Source of the DNA: Planctomycetota bacterium
GTDB lineage: Bacteria > Planctomycetota > UBA1135 > GCA-002686595
Assembly (NCBI GenBank): GCA_012960475.1
Contig: DUBE01000055.1
Coordinates: 3,462 to 67,461 of the forward strand
Length of the DNA: 64,000 nucleotides
Direction of reading: 5' to 3'
A program made the position numbers and the translations under genes. The notes beneath the pieces were generated by a model. The model was not told where the DNA came from and ran no database searches. It saw only the letters and a list, made by a program, of their open reading frames with translations. Numbering within the stretch: the first letter of the stretch is position 1; every line of letters starts with the position of its first letter. This document shows, in pieces, positions 8,227 through 17,013 of this stretch.

Positions 8227-8823
8227 ATGAAACTCAACACTCTCGCCAAACCTATTCTTCTCAGCACCGTCCTTTTGGTGGGCGTGTTGAGCCTTCCTAC
8301 TGCCCAAGGTCTTGCGCCTCTGGGTGGAGGCAACAGCGTGGGCACCATGCCCACTATGGGTAACGGGCCTGGGGCGCAGGCTCCCCTGCGCGTTGACCAG
8401 AACCTGTTCCTAGCTGGCCCCCATGAGGCTGTCCTGAACGCGGTGCTCGATTTCCGCGATCAGGGAGCAAGCTTCTACCTGGGCCGCAACATTGCCCTGC
8501 AGGGGATGTGGGTCCTTGAGATCCGCGGGGACTTCGAGATCACCTTGGATGCGACCGCCCTGCAGTCCGGCCTGGTGCAGGTTGGAGTCCTCTCGAGCCA
8601 ACTCGACAGCATGCTGGCGTCCTTCCACTATGTGGGCAGTTTGGTGCCCCCGGTGACTGTGGCCCCCAACTCGATCCTGAACATGGGTATCCAGCACGCC
8701 CTGCTGGGAACGGCTCCCCCGGTGAACTTTGAGGTTGTCTCTGTGGTGCCCAACCTAGGCCGTGCACTGCATCGCGTGACCTATGGGGCCAACGCGGTGA
8801 CGATCTCCCAGCGGATGTTCTAG
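8227..8823 (+). CDS. Secreted protein of unknown function downstream of sigma operon
   Basis: The start at 8227 is supported by a good purine-rich ribosome-binding site (GAGGGAG about 8 nt upstream), one of the few clear ones here. A Sec signal peptide follows (LAKPILLSTVLLVGVLSLPTAQG). The mature about 170 residues are rich in Leu, Val and Gly with alternating hydrophobic pattern (MWVLEIRGDFEITLDATAL, VGVLSSQLDSMLASF), suggesting a beta-rich fold; there are no cysteines and no recognisable catalytic motif. It lies 104 nt after the RseA-like gene and ends at a strong hairpin terminator, so it is the last gene of that unit and may be a target or reporter of the sigma factor. I do not recognise the family. 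Confidence 0.75.
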   Translation: MKLNTLAKPILLSTVLLVGVLSLPTAQGLAPLGGGNSVGTMPTMGNGPGAQAPLRVDQNLFLAGPHEAVLNAVLDFRDQGASFYLGRNIALQGMWVLEIRGDFEITLDATALQSGLVQVGVLSSQLDSMLASFHYVGSLVPPVTVAPNSILNMGIQHALLGTAPPVNFEVVSVVPNLGRALHRVTYGANAVTISQRMF

Positions 8824-8872
8824 GCCCCAAGTGGGATCCTGTGGGGACGCGAGACCCCATGAACTTCCAGGC

Positions 8873-8902
8873 AAGCCCCGCCCTCCGGCGGGGCTTGTTG
8901 CA
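8873..8902 (+). terminator. Hairpin terminator
   Basis: A perfect 10-bp stem (AAGCCCCGCC with GGCGGGGCTT, 8873-8882 and 8887-8896) with loop CTCC lies 50 nt after the secreted-protein stop codon. The following sequence is only moderately T-rich (GTTGCATTT). Confidence 0.7.
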
Positions 8903-8967
8903 TTTCAGGGTTTGAGATCTCCGAGCAGGTGCTTGCGTTGGCTGTCCCAGCCTCCCAGCATCGGAAT

Positions 8968-10443
8968 GTGCAGCAAGCTCACATCCTGGCCATCGACGCG
9001 GGCACCACCGGTGTCACCACCTTGCTCTTTGACTCCAATCTGCGCGTTGTAGCCCGTGCCAGCGCTGAGTTTCCCCAGCATTTTCCCCGACCCGGGGAAG
9101 TGGAGCACCGAGCAGACGAGATTTTGGCCGCAGTGGATTCAACCGTGGGCCAGGTGTTGGCCTCGTACTCTGGTCCGATTGCGGCCTTGGGTCTGACCAA
9201 CCAAAGAGAGACGGTCTTTGCTGTGCGCCGTTCCGATGGGGAGGCGCTGGCTCCGGGAATTGTCTGGCAGGATCGGCGCACCTCCGCACGCTGCGAAGAG
9301 TTGCGTCAGCAGGGAATGGAGCCCAAGGTGCAGCAGCGCACGGGGCTGGTGCTCGATCCCTATTTTAGCGCCACCAAGATCGAATGGATGCTGGCCCAGC
9401 ACCCTGAAGTGGCTCGCGCCCGCGCGGCAGGAGACCTCCTGTTTGCCACGGTGGACACCCTGATCGCCATGCACTTGATTGGACCGGCGGGCGCCGTGAC
9501 CGATCCCACCAACGCCTCGCGAACCATGCTGATGAATATCGATGGAGGAGGCTGGTGCTCTGAGATGGGGGAGTTGTTCGGGGTGTCGGCTGAGGAACTG
9601 GCGGAGATTCGGCCCTCCGCCGGGGACTTTGGTATGGCGCGCCTGCCCGGCGGCCGAGAAGTTCCCCTGACTGGTATCGCTGGAGATCAGCAGGCCGCGC
9701 TCTTTGGTCAGGGTTGCTTTGAAGCGGGCAGTTTGAAGAACACTTATGGCACCGGGTGTTTCCTCCTGCTCAACACCGGCGCCCGGCGGGTGAATTCGAG
9801 CAATGGGCTCTTGACCACTCTGGCGGCGGATCGCAGGGGGGGCACTTGCTTCGCCCTGGAGGGCTCCGTGTTCATGGGGGGAGCAACGATCCAATGGTTG
9901 CGGGATGAGCTTGGGATCCTTGGCAACGCTGCGGAGTCGGAGTCCTTGGGAGGTTCGGTGAGCGACACGGGGGGAGTGTTCCTGGTGCCGGCATTCGCGG
10001 GGCTTGGGGCACCCCATTGGGATCCCGAGGCGCGCGGGGCCCTGCTCGGTCTGACCCGAGGAACCGGCCGCGGTCACATCGCCCGTGCGGCCTTGGAGGG
10101 CATCGCATTCCAGTGCACGGAGTTGATTGAGGCCTTGCGCCAGGACACTGGGCTGGCGGTGGATGAGTTGCTGGTGGACGGTGGAGCCGCGGCCAATGAC
10201 CTCTTGATGCAGTTGCAGGCCGATCTGGCGGGGGTGCGCGTGCGCCGCCCTGAGGACTTGGAGAGCACCGCTCGCGGAGCCGCGGCCTTGGCGGCGGTGG
10301 GGGCCGGGGTGATCATGGACCCTGCTGAAGCGCTGGGCATGCAAGCCGGGGTGCGGGAATTCTTGCCCGGCCTCGATGCCCTTGAACGGGAGCGGCGTCT
10401 GGCTGAATGGGCCGCGGCTGTGGCGCGGGTGCGCAGCAGCTGA
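8968..10443 (+). CDS. glpK: Glycerol kinase
   Basis: GlpK phosphorylates glycerol with ATP to sn-glycerol-3-phosphate in the cytoplasm. The protein has the FGGY fold: the N-terminal phosphate-binding motif LAIDAGTTGVTTLLFD, the glycerol-contacting GEVEHRADEI and LTNQRET motifs, WQDRRT, a second ATP motif GTYGTGCF, and the C-terminal ADLAGVRVRRPE...STARGAAALA signature. Length is about 491 residues, as expected. I chose the GTG at 8968 because it brings the N-terminus in line with the family; a GTG at 8929 would add 13 residues. No glycerol facilitator or glpD is adjacent, so the gene is stand-alone and convergent with the sulfatase-fold gene, separated by 8 nt. Confidence 0.92.
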   Translation: MQQAHILAIDAGTTGVTTLLFDSNLRVVARASAEFPQHFPRPGEVEHRADEILAAVDSTVGQVLASYSGPIAALGLTNQRETVFAVRRSDGEALAPGIVWQDRRTSARCEELRQQGMEPKVQQRTGLVLDPYFSATKIEWMLAQHPEVARARAAGDLLFATVDTLIAMHLIGPAGAVTDPTNASRTMLMNIDGGGWCSEMGELFGVSAEELAEIRPSAGDFGMARLPGGREVPLTGIAGDQQAALFGQGCFEAGSLKNTYGTGCFLLLNTGARRVNSSNGLLTTLAADRRGGTCFALEGSVFMGGATIQWLRDELGILGNAAESESLGGSVSDTGGVFLVPAFAGLGAPHWDPEARGALLGLTRGTGRGHIARAALEGIAFQCTELIEALRQDTGLAVDELLVDGGAAANDLLMQLQADLAGVRVRRPEDLESTARGAAALAAVGAGVIMDPAEALGMQAGVREFLPGLDALERERRLAEWAAAVARVRSS

Positions 10444-10451
10444 GGCCAGGT

Positions 10452-12104
10452 CTACTCCTGATCGGGCCAGACGCCCCCATCCAGAGGCAGGCGGTCGTCA
10501 GTCCTCTCTGTGTGGAAATTGTCGTCGCCGCCTCCGTACCCCATGCTGCTCAGGTCCTGCAGTTCGAAGGCGGTCAAGGGCGGCAGGTCGCCCTCCAGAC
10601 GCGGGGACGCTTGCCGTAGACGCAGCAGACTCTCGCGCATGCGCGCCACTTCGCTTTCGAACTCTGTCCTGCGTGGATCGTCTTCGGAGAGCAGCACTCC
10701 CTGGCCATAGCCTCCCTGCGGCTCGCTCAGGTCAAAGCGCAGCACCCGTCCCGCTTCTTTGCCACGCACATCCCAGGTGATCTGCCGTGTGCCGCGGATC
10801 CAACTGCTGCGTCGCAGGGGAACTCTTTGACCCTCATCAAAGACCACCAGTTCCGACAGGTAGGTGCGAGGACTGGCCTCTGCGCCTTTGGCCAGTGGCA
10901 GCAGGTTGCGTCCCCCCAGGGGTGCCCCGTGGTCACTGCCCGTGGCCGCCAGGATCGTGGGTACCAGATCCACCAGCCCCACCGTGTCCTCGATCACCGC
11001 GCCCCCCTTCAGTCCCGCCGGCCAGCGCAAGATCAGGGGCACCTGAATGCTTTCCAGGTGCACCGAGCCCCGGTGGGTCTTTCCCCCGTGTTCAAAAAAC
11101 TCTTCCCCGTGGTCGCTGGTCACCACTATCAGGGTGTCTTGCTCAAGGCCCAGGTCCCCGAGCGTCTTGAGCAAACGCCCCAACTCGTCGTCCACATGGC
11201 AAATACCCCCGTCATAGCGTGCGATGAGATTCTGCAGGTCGCGCGGATCCATGTCCGGCTGCACAGGAGAAATGGGCGCTGTAACCCGCGTGCCATCGAT
11301 GTTTCCGGTGTAGTCCGGGTCGAACTGGGAGTGAAAAGGCTCGGGGCTGACGTAGGGGTTGTGCACATCGAACAGGTGCAAGAACAGGAAGAAGGGCTGC
11401 TCCTCTTCGCCACGGTCTTCCAGCCAGCCGATGGCTTGATCCACAACCTGGGACGTGGAATGAATGACGCCGAACAGTTCTGGGTGTTGCGCGTGCAAAG
11501 CGCGCATGCCATCCGCGTCGTCCGCGTCCCGGGCGGCCATCCAAGCAGGCCCTACCTCGGGGTGACTGTAGAAGTTGTGCCCCAGGCGTTCCCACCGGTC
11601 AAATCCCCGGCCAAATCCAAAGCGCGCGTCCAGGTACTTCCAGGTGAACCAGCCCGCTGTGTCGTAGCCAGAGGCCTGCAGGCTCTCGGCCAGGAACCGT
11701 CCACGCAGATCCGGCGCAATGGCTCGGCCCTCGGCATCTCGCCGACGCCAGAGACGGTCATCATCGATACCGTGGGCGCTGATGGGCAGGCCCGTGAGCA
11801 TGGTGATGTGGGCGGGCAGGGTCCAGGAGGTGCTGGAGATGCAGCGCTCAAAGCGCACGCCCTGAGCCGCGACCTCATCCAGTACCGGAGTGGTTTCGAA
11901 GGGATAGCCCGCGCTTGAAAGGTGGTCTGCCCTCAGGGTGTCGATGCTGATCAGCAGCACATGGGGCCGCGGCGGGCCATCCACCTGGGGGCTGCAAGCG
12001 CACAGAAGGGCCAGGCCCAGGGGCCTCAGGAAGTGAGGGCTGTGCAGGGGTCTGGGGTCTCCTCCCAGGGACAGGGCTTGGGGAGGGCAGAACGACGGGG
12101 CCAT
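10452..12104 (-). CDS. Sulfatase-fold lipoprotein without formylglycine motif
   Basis: The 550-residue product belongs to the sulfatase / alkaline phosphatase superfamily: metal-binding ISIDTLRADHL near the N-terminus, SDHGEEFFEHG for the second metal site, and THRGSVHLE. A hydrophobic segment ending LGLALLCAC is a lipobox, so it is probably a lipoprotein. At the nucleophile position, the canonical C/S-x-P-x-R is replaced by T-L-P-A-H (SWTLPAHITMLTG). Threonine cannot be converted to formylglycine, so this is unlikely to be a classical sulfatase; a threonine-nucleophile phospho- or sulfo-hydrolase/transferase is possible. It is divergent from pdxA. The ATG at 12104 leaves about 28 residues ahead of the hydrophobic core, so a later start is possible. 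Confidence 0.82.
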   Translation of the reverse strand: MAPSFCPPQALSLGGDPRPLHSPHFLRPLGLALLCACSPQVDGPPRPHVLLISIDTLRADHLSSAGYPFETTPVLDEVAAQGVRFERCISSTSWTLPAHITMLTGLPISAHGIDDDRLWRRRDAEGRAIAPDLRGRFLAESLQASGYDTAGWFTWKYLDARFGFGRGFDRWERLGHNFYSHPEVGPAWMAARDADDADGMRALHAQHPELFGVIHSTSQVVDQAIGWLEDRGEEEQPFFLFLHLFDVHNPYVSPEPFHSQFDPDYTGNIDGTRVTAPISPVQPDMDPRDLQNLIARYDGGICHVDDELGRLLKTLGDLGLEQDTLIVVTSDHGEEFFEHGGKTHRGSVHLESIQVPLILRWPAGLKGGAVIEDTVGLVDLVPTILAATGSDHGAPLGGRNLLPLAKGAEASPRTYLSELVVFDEGQRVPLRRSSWIRGTRQITWDVRGKEAGRVLRFDLSEPQGGYGQGVLLSEDDPRRTEFESEVARMRESLLRLRQASPRLEGDLPPLTAFELQDLSSMGYGGGDDNFHTERTDDRLPLDGGVWPDQE

Positions 12105-12110
12105 CGGGGC

Positions 12111-12116
12111 AGCCTA
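12111..12116 (-). promoter_or_regulatory. -10-like TAGGCT, 6 nt before start codon
   Basis: Read on the minus strand, TAGGCT is followed by 6 nt and the ATG at 12104. There is no Shine-Dalgarno sequence. It supports the 12104 start as a leaderless one. Confidence 0.4.
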
Positions 12117-12357
12117 GCACCCCGCTGCTTTGCATTGGATTCCCGTGTTGGAAGATCCGGACCAGCCGCAGTTGCAGTCTGTCTGCGAGCTGGGAGGCGA
12201 GCTGCCCCAGAAGATTATCGCGGGCAGCTGTTTTCTTGCTTGCACTTCTAATTGGGGAGACGGTCCCGGGCTCTTTTTGTCAGGCCCAGGGAGCCTCCAG
12301 GGCTCGCTGCCGGGGCCCCGGGCAGGGCTCCCCCAGCCCCCCCCAAGGGCCAAGGCG

Positions 12358-12363
12358 TATGAT
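12358..12363 (+). promoter_or_regulatory. -10 element TATGAT upstream of pdxA
   Basis: TATGAT matches the -10 consensus at five of six positions. It ends 6 nt before an ATG at 12370 that is in frame with pdxA, and 39 nt before the ATG at 12403 that has a strong Shine-Dalgarno. No -35 consensus is visible. Confidence 0.5.
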
Positions 12364-12402
12364 TCCGCCATGACCAGCGCGCAGAATCAGGAGGAGCTTG
12401 CG

Positions 12403-13419
12403 ATGACCCAGCGCCTGCCTTTGATCGCCTTGACCGTGGGAGATCCCGCGGGCATCGGGCCCGAGATCGTGCGTGTGGCGGTTCAGGACAAGGCTCTCGC
12501 CCGGCGGGTGCGTCTGCTGGTGATCGGCCCTCGGGCTCTGCGTCCGGAGGAACTGCTCAACAAGGGAGCGGACGATGAGCCGGGACACCGTTGGCTTGAA
12601 ACCCAGGGACCAGAAGAATGGACCATGGGGGAGGTGCAGGAATCATGCGGCGCCGCAGCCCTGGCGGCTTTGCGCCAGGGCGTGGAGTTGGCCCGCACAC
12701 ATCAGGTGGCTGCCCTGGTCACCGCTCCGGTCAGCAAGGAAGCCATGCACCTTGCCGGGGAAAAAATCGAAGGGCAAACCGAGTTGCTCGCCCGTCTGGA
12801 TGGGACCTCGCGCTTTGAGATGGTGGGACTGAGTGGCAGCTTACGGGTCATGCTCTTGACCCGTCACCTGCCCATCAAGGAGGCGCTTGCCAGCATCACC
12901 CCTGTACGCGTGTTGCGGCATCTTGAGTTGTTCGACGAGGCCCTGCGTGGGATCGGCATTGAACATCCGCGCATTGCCCTGGCGGGACTCAATCCTCATG
13001 CGGGTGAGGGCGGTATTCTGGGGACCGAGGAACTTGAACTCCTTGTTCCGGCGGTCAGCAGGGCTCGGGAGGGAGGTATCGATGTGCGCGGCCCCCGATC
13101 TCCCGATACGGTTTTCCTGGAGGCTGCCGACGGTCGCTTCGATGGCGTGTTGGCCTTGTATCACGATCAAGCCTTCATTCCACTCAAGTTGCTCTCCCGT
13201 GGGGCGGGCGTGACCTGGATTGCTGGGCTTTCGTTCCTGCGCCTCTCCCCTGTGCACGGTACGGCCTATGACATCGCTGGCAAGGGCCGTGCGGATGCGA
13301 GCAATCTCTTGGCGGCAATTGGAACGGCGGTGGATTGGTGCGACCAGTCCGAGGGGCTTGAGAAGGCACAGCCCCTGTTGGCGGAACCCCGTTTGGGGTG
13401 TCCGGCCCAGGGCGGTTGA
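12403..13419 (+). CDS. pdxA: 4-hydroxythreonine-4-phosphate dehydrogenase PdxA
   Basis: PdxA oxidises 4-phosphohydroxy-L-threonine in the DXP-dependent pyridoxal phosphate pathway, in the cytoplasm, with NAD and a divalent metal. Family motifs are all present: TVGDPAGIGPEIV, TAPVSKEAM, GQTELLARL, LTRHLPIKEAL, GLNPHAGEGG, RGPRSPDTVF, and ALYHDQAFIPLK, which supply the metal-binding histidines. The 338 residues match the family. The start at 12403 has AGGAGG 8 nt upstream, the best ribosome-binding site in the window; an in-frame ATG at 12370 would add 11 residues and lies just where a leaderless transcript would begin. Both may be used. Confidence 0.93.
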   Translation: MTQRLPLIALTVGDPAGIGPEIVRVAVQDKALARRVRLLVIGPRALRPEELLNKGADDEPGHRWLETQGPEEWTMGEVQESCGAAALAALRQGVELARTHQVAALVTAPVSKEAMHLAGEKIEGQTELLARLDGTSRFEMVGLSGSLRVMLLTRHLPIKEALASITPVRVLRHLELFDEALRGIGIEHPRIALAGLNPHAGEGGILGTEELELLVPAVSRAREGGIDVRGPRSPDTVFLEAADGRFDGVLALYHDQAFIPLKLLSRGAGVTWIAGLSFLRLSPVHGTAYDIAGKGRADASNLLAAIGTAVDWCDQSEGLEKAQPLLAEPRLGCPAQGG

Positions 13420-13584
13420 TGAGTTGGGAAGGCCCCCAGCGCCTTTCGAGCCTCGATTTCAGCCTTGACTCTCCGTGCGAACTCCAGTCACGCCGGGTAG
13501 ACTTCCGAAGGGCCTATTGGATGGCAGATTCGTTCCGCCGGGGGCGCCCTCCCGGTGCCCTCTGCCCTTCCGAGCACCTTCTTC

Positions 13585-15228
13585 ATGATTCAACGCAAGA
13601 AAAAGATCGTTCTCTACCAGCCCAAGCAGGTGGACGAGACTCTGGGTCTTGAGTCCAGCAAGGACATGCTGCCGTTGGAGATGTTGACTATCGCGGCCTA
13701 TCCGGACCAAGAAGGGTACGAGGTGCTGATCATCGACGGCTCCCTCTACCGTGGTGAGTCCGGCCACAAGGCTCTGGTCGACGCTTGCGAAGGGGCATTG
13801 CTGGTGGCTACCACGGGCATCCTGGGTTACATGGTCAACGATGGGTGGCAGGCCATGACCAAGGTCAAGGCTCATCATCCCAAGCTGCCCGCTGTGATCG
13901 GTGGTTGGTTTGCCAGTGTGCGGCCGGATCTGCAACTGGAGACCGGCTTGTACGAGGCGGTGATCATGGGTCAGGGAGAATTGACTTTCCGGGATGTGGT
14001 GCATGCCATCGATTCCGGTGAGCCATTGGATAGTGTGCCTGGTCTTTCGATCATGCGCGAGGGTCAAGTAATCCGCACCGGTGCGCGAGCCGTGGTTGGT
14101 TGGGACGAGATCGCTCCCATGCCCTGGCACTTGCTCGATATCGAGCCCTATCGCCGCCATCAAATGCGCGAAGACAGTGCTCGCGATGTATTGCGTCTGC
14201 CCACGCCCCCTTGGATCGGTTACGGCAAGCCCTACTTCGGCATCACCTACTTTGGCAGTTACGGCTGTCCCGAGCCCTGCACTTTCTGCTGCTCTCCGCT
14301 GGTGACCGACCGCCGTTGGAAGCCCGTGCCCGCCGAGCGCATGCTCGACGACATCCAAAATATCTACGAGCGTTGGGGCTTTGACTCGATCCGCTTCCAT
14401 GACGCGAACTTTGGGGTGCAGGAAAAACGCTCTCGTGCATTTGCCCAGGGGCTCATCGACCGCAAGATCAAGATCGGCTGGAACGCGTTCATCGAAACCC
14501 ATTCGATTCTGCAATACAAGCAAGACACGCTGGATCTGATGGCCGAGTCAGGTATGTATGTGGCCGAGATTGGTGCCGAAACCGGCACGGACTCCATGAT
14601 GAAGGACATCGGCAAGCCGATCCATGGGGACGACAACATTGAAGCCGCTGTCAAGATGGATCGCCTTGGTATTCAGGGCTCGATCACCTACATCATCGGC
14701 TTTCCCGGCGAAAGCGAAGAGTCCATGATGGCTACCATCGATCAATGCCGCCGTCTGCACATGGCCGCGCCCCACGCGCGCCCCAATGTCTGGCCCTTCC
14801 GCCCGATTCCCGGCACGGTCATGTGGGATCAGGCCTTGGAACTGGGCTACGACGGCCCGAAAACGATCCCCGAGTGGGGCTCCATCGGCGAGTACCACCT
14901 GGAAGAGACCTGGCCCGGCAACATCCCCCCCAGCGTGACCGAAGCGCGCATGATGTACCAGCACTACGCGACCCTGAACTGGGGTCTCGCCCGCGGTCGC
15001 CGTCGTGGCTTCTGGGAAAAGCGCGCCGAGGAACGCTTGAACAACGGCAGCTTTGTGAACGGCCACCTTGAGAGCAAGATCTTCGGCCTCTACAACAAGG
15101 TGCGCCGCAAGCTCCTGCGTCCCGATGACCTGCCCCGCTCCTGGGTAGACCCGGGACACAAAACGGGAACGGCAGGCAATGAGCGCTCGGGTGCCACCAA
15201 GGCGATGACGGACGCGACGAAGGGTTGA
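13585..15228 (+). CDS. B12-binding radical SAM enzyme
   Basis: The protein (547 residues from ATG 13585) has an N-terminal Rossmann-like cobalamin-binding domain at about 1-160 (LTIAAYPDQEGYEVLIIDGSLY in pieces, VIGGWFASVRPDL, MGQGELTF), then a radical SAM core with the cluster motif CPEPCTFC (CxxxCxxC) at about residue 225 and the downstream strand IGAETGTDSMM. The C-terminal about 110 residues are basic and helical. Class B (B12-dependent) radical SAM enzymes methylate unreactive carbons or build rings in lipids, cofactors and natural products; this one resembles the BchE-like/hopanoid-type subgroup in layout. The substrate cannot be told from context. It follows pdxA by 165 nt. Confidence 0.88.
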   Translation: MIQRKKKIVLYQPKQVDETLGLESSKDMLPLEMLTIAAYPDQEGYEVLIIDGSLYRGESGHKALVDACEGALLVATTGILGYMVNDGWQAMTKVKAHHPKLPAVIGGWFASVRPDLQLETGLYEAVIMGQGELTFRDVVHAIDSGEPLDSVPGLSIMREGQVIRTGARAVVGWDEIAPMPWHLLDIEPYRRHQMREDSARDVLRLPTPPWIGYGKPYFGITYFGSYGCPEPCTFCCSPLVTDRRWKPVPAERMLDDIQNIYERWGFDSIRFHDANFGVQEKRSRAFAQGLIDRKIKIGWNAFIETHSILQYKQDTLDLMAESGMYVAEIGAETGTDSMMKDIGKPIHGDDNIEAAVKMDRLGIQGSITYIIGFPGESEESMMATIDQCRRLHMAAPHARPNVWPFRPIPGTVMWDQALELGYDGPKTIPEWGSIGEYHLEETWPGNIPPSVTEARMMYQHYATLNWGLARGRRRGFWEKRAEERLNNGSFVNGHLESKIFGLYNKVRRKLLRPDDLPRSWVDPGHKTGTAGNERSGATKAMTDATKG

Positions 15229-15276
15229 CGTCTGCGCGGAGTGCCGCGCCCAGGGAACCAGGTTGAGGCCTGGCCC

Positions 15277-15768
15277 CTAGGCCTTCGCCAACTGCTCCAG
15301 GATCGCGAGAGCACTCTTGTCGTTTAAGGGGCGCTTGGGGCTAGTCAATAGTTCTCGGCCGATGACGTTGCAGCCCAGGTGCCCAAACATCAAGCGCAGG
15401 GCTACAAGCAGCTTTGACCCACCGCCTCCAGAGTGGGTGGCGATGGCGACTGATTTGGTGTTGAACAACTCGCGGAAATCGTCTGTGTTGACGGAAAGCC
15501 AGGCAACGGCGTTGGTCAGGGTCGGGGGGATCGAACCGTTGTATTCGGGGGCGCAGAAGAAGAAGGTGTCTGCGGCCCGGAATCTGGCGGCGAGGTCTTC
15601 AACTGTTGCGGGCGTGCCCTGGGCGTGGGCCTGGGGCGTGTAAAGGGGCAGGTCGAGTTCAGTCAGGTCCAGCACCTGGGTTGGGCAGTCCATAGGGGCA
15701 GCCAGGGACGCGAGGTGCTGAGCCAGTTCGAGATTCTTGCCGTTGCTGGCGGTGATGATCAGAAGCAT
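15277..15768 (-). CDS. NAD(P)H-dependent FMN reductase family protein
   Basis: The 163-residue protein from ATG 15768 matches the flavodoxin-like NADPH-dependent FMN/chromate/quinone reductase family: an N-terminal beta strand MLLIITASNGKNLELAQHL, then FFFCAPEYNGSIPPTLTNAVAWLS, where the PEYNGS motif contacts FMN, and ATHSGGGGSKLL near the C-terminal half. These soluble enzymes reduce flavins or quinones and often protect against redox stress. The gene converges on the radical SAM gene and is the first of a run of four minus-strand genes. It has no clear ribosome-binding site. Confidence 0.85.
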   Translation of the reverse strand: MLLIITASNGKNLELAQHLASLAAPMDCPTQVLDLTELDLPLYTPQAHAQGTPATVEDLAARFRAADTFFFCAPEYNGSIPPTLTNAVAWLSVNTDDFRELFNTKSVAIATHSGGGGSKLLVALRLMFGHLGCNVIGRELLTSPKRPLNDKSALAILEQLAKA

Positions 15769-15837
15769 GGGGGGTGGAGACGGGCTGGGTGAATAACCGG
15801 GGCAGCAAGGGTGCCTGATCAAGTGGTTCGATCTGAA

Positions 15838-16491
15838 TTAGACATTCACTCGCTGAAAGTCCAGGGCGAAGCCACCGCGTACAAAAACAACGCCCACATC
15901 GCCGCTGGTGACTTCGCCCGCAGTCTTGCCTACAACTGGCAATTCTTCCCGTTGACCCGCCTCGTCGAGGAAGGTGATGAAATAGGAGGTGCTGGTCATT
16001 GAATTGCCCCCGCCACGGACTTCGGTGCGTTCATCGAGGACTCCCACGACCCGCCGTTCGAGGGGTGCTGTCTGGTAGCCGCTCATCCTGCTTCTGGCCT
16101 TGGTGGATATGCGGATGAAAAGCCCGACCATGGCCAATCCGAGCAAAGGGACGATTGCAAACAGTTTCATGGATTCGGGGAGGAGGGAGGTGACGGTGAT
16201 CGCGAAGGCCAGCATCCCCAAGCCAATTACACAGGCAATCACCGTACCAATGCCTGAGATCACCTTGAAGGCGGCAAAGGACGGCGGGGCGGGGGGCACG
16301 CGTCGTTGCAGGGCTGCGAATTCTGGTGCCTCGCGCACCAGGGGCAGGTCCCGTTGAATGCGGTCGGACAGGCTGTGGATTTCAGACGGAGCGTCCTCTT
16401 GTCGTGGTAGCTCGTGACCGCAGAACTCACAAGTGGTGCGTCTTGAGTGCGGGACCGCAGCACCGCAGTTGGAACAGACTTGGCTGGTCAT
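15838..16491 (-). CDS. Zinc-ribbon membrane protein with DUF2500-like C-terminus
   Basis: The 217-residue protein starts with two CxxC pairs (CSNCGAAV and CEFCGHEL), a zinc ribbon exposed in the cytoplasm. Two transmembrane segments follow at about residues 75-98 and 103-125 (GIGTVIACVIGLGMLAFAITV, LFAIVPLLGLAMVGLFI). The C-terminal about 75 residues form a beta-rich region (VVGVLDERTEV...YFITFLDEAGQREELPV...GDVGVVFVRGG) resembling the DUF2500 domain of small membrane proteins. Function is unknown; the arrangement resembles zinc-ribbon membrane proteins of the quality-control type. Confidence 0.7.
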   Translation of the reverse strand: MTSQVCSNCGAAVPHSRRTTCEFCGHELPRQEDAPSEIHSLSDRIQRDLPLVREAPEFAALQRRVPPAPPSFAAFKVISGIGTVIACVIGLGMLAFAITVTSLLPESMKLFAIVPLLGLAMVGLFIRISTKARSRMSGYQTAPLERRVVGVLDERTEVRGGGNSMTSTSYFITFLDEAGQREELPVVGKTAGEVTSGDVGVVFVRGGFALDFQRVNV

Positions 16492-16524
16492 GGGCAGGGG
16501 GAAGGGTTGGGGGCTGAACAGGTC

Positions 16525-17013
16525 TTACGAATTCTTGCCGCAGCATTTCTTGAACTTCTTGCCGCTGCCGCAAAAGCAGGGATCGTTGCGACCCAGTTTC
16601 GCGGCTTTGTGCACCACGGTTTCCTGTTTCGGGCCCCCGTGGTGGTGAGGGTTGTTGCCTGTGCGCACGGTTTCGATGAACTCGCCCCGGGTGGACTCGA
16701 TGGCCGCGCGGATTTCGAAGGAGTGGGCCAGTACATGTTCTTCGGTCAGGTGATCGACCAGAGCATGCAAGATCGGGGGGACCTCCTCTGCCAGGGGGTC
16801 CTTGCGCTTGAGCCGACCGGGGAGACAGTGCCCCAGGGCCGCGTGCATGTCCTGTCCATCGAGCAGGTGAGGCGCCTTGCCGATCTCCTCATAGCAGACC
16901 GCCAAGAAGGCAGCGGCGATGCGGCGTTGGTCTTCGGGGGAGGTCTCGAGTTTCTTCGAGTGCTCCGAATCCATGAACGACGCCAGGGTCAGGGTGATTT
17001 CCTTCTTGCTCAT
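16525..17013 (-). CDS. SEC-C motif protein
   Basis: The 162-residue protein ends in a clear SEC-C zinc-binding motif ([18 protein letters not shown]), the motif first described at the C-terminus of SecA and found in many small proteins that bind zinc, and sometimes SecB, ribosomes or nucleic acids. The preceding about 120 residues are helical and conserved in DUF1841-type proteins ([32 protein letters not shown]). It is a soluble cytoplasmic protein of unknown role. Its first codons and promoter lie in the left copy of the direct repeat that flanks the esterase gene, which shows that it was the original neighbour of the HEAT/VWA gene. Confidence 0.8.
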   Translation of the reverse strand: MSKKEITLTLASFMDSEHSKKLETSPEDQRRIAAAFLAVCYEEIGKAPHLLDGQDMHAALGHCLPGRLKRKDPLAEEVPPILHALVDHLTEEHVLAHSFEIRAAIESTRGEFIETVRTGNNPHHHGGPKQETVVHKAAKLGRNDPCFCGSGKKFKKCCGKNS

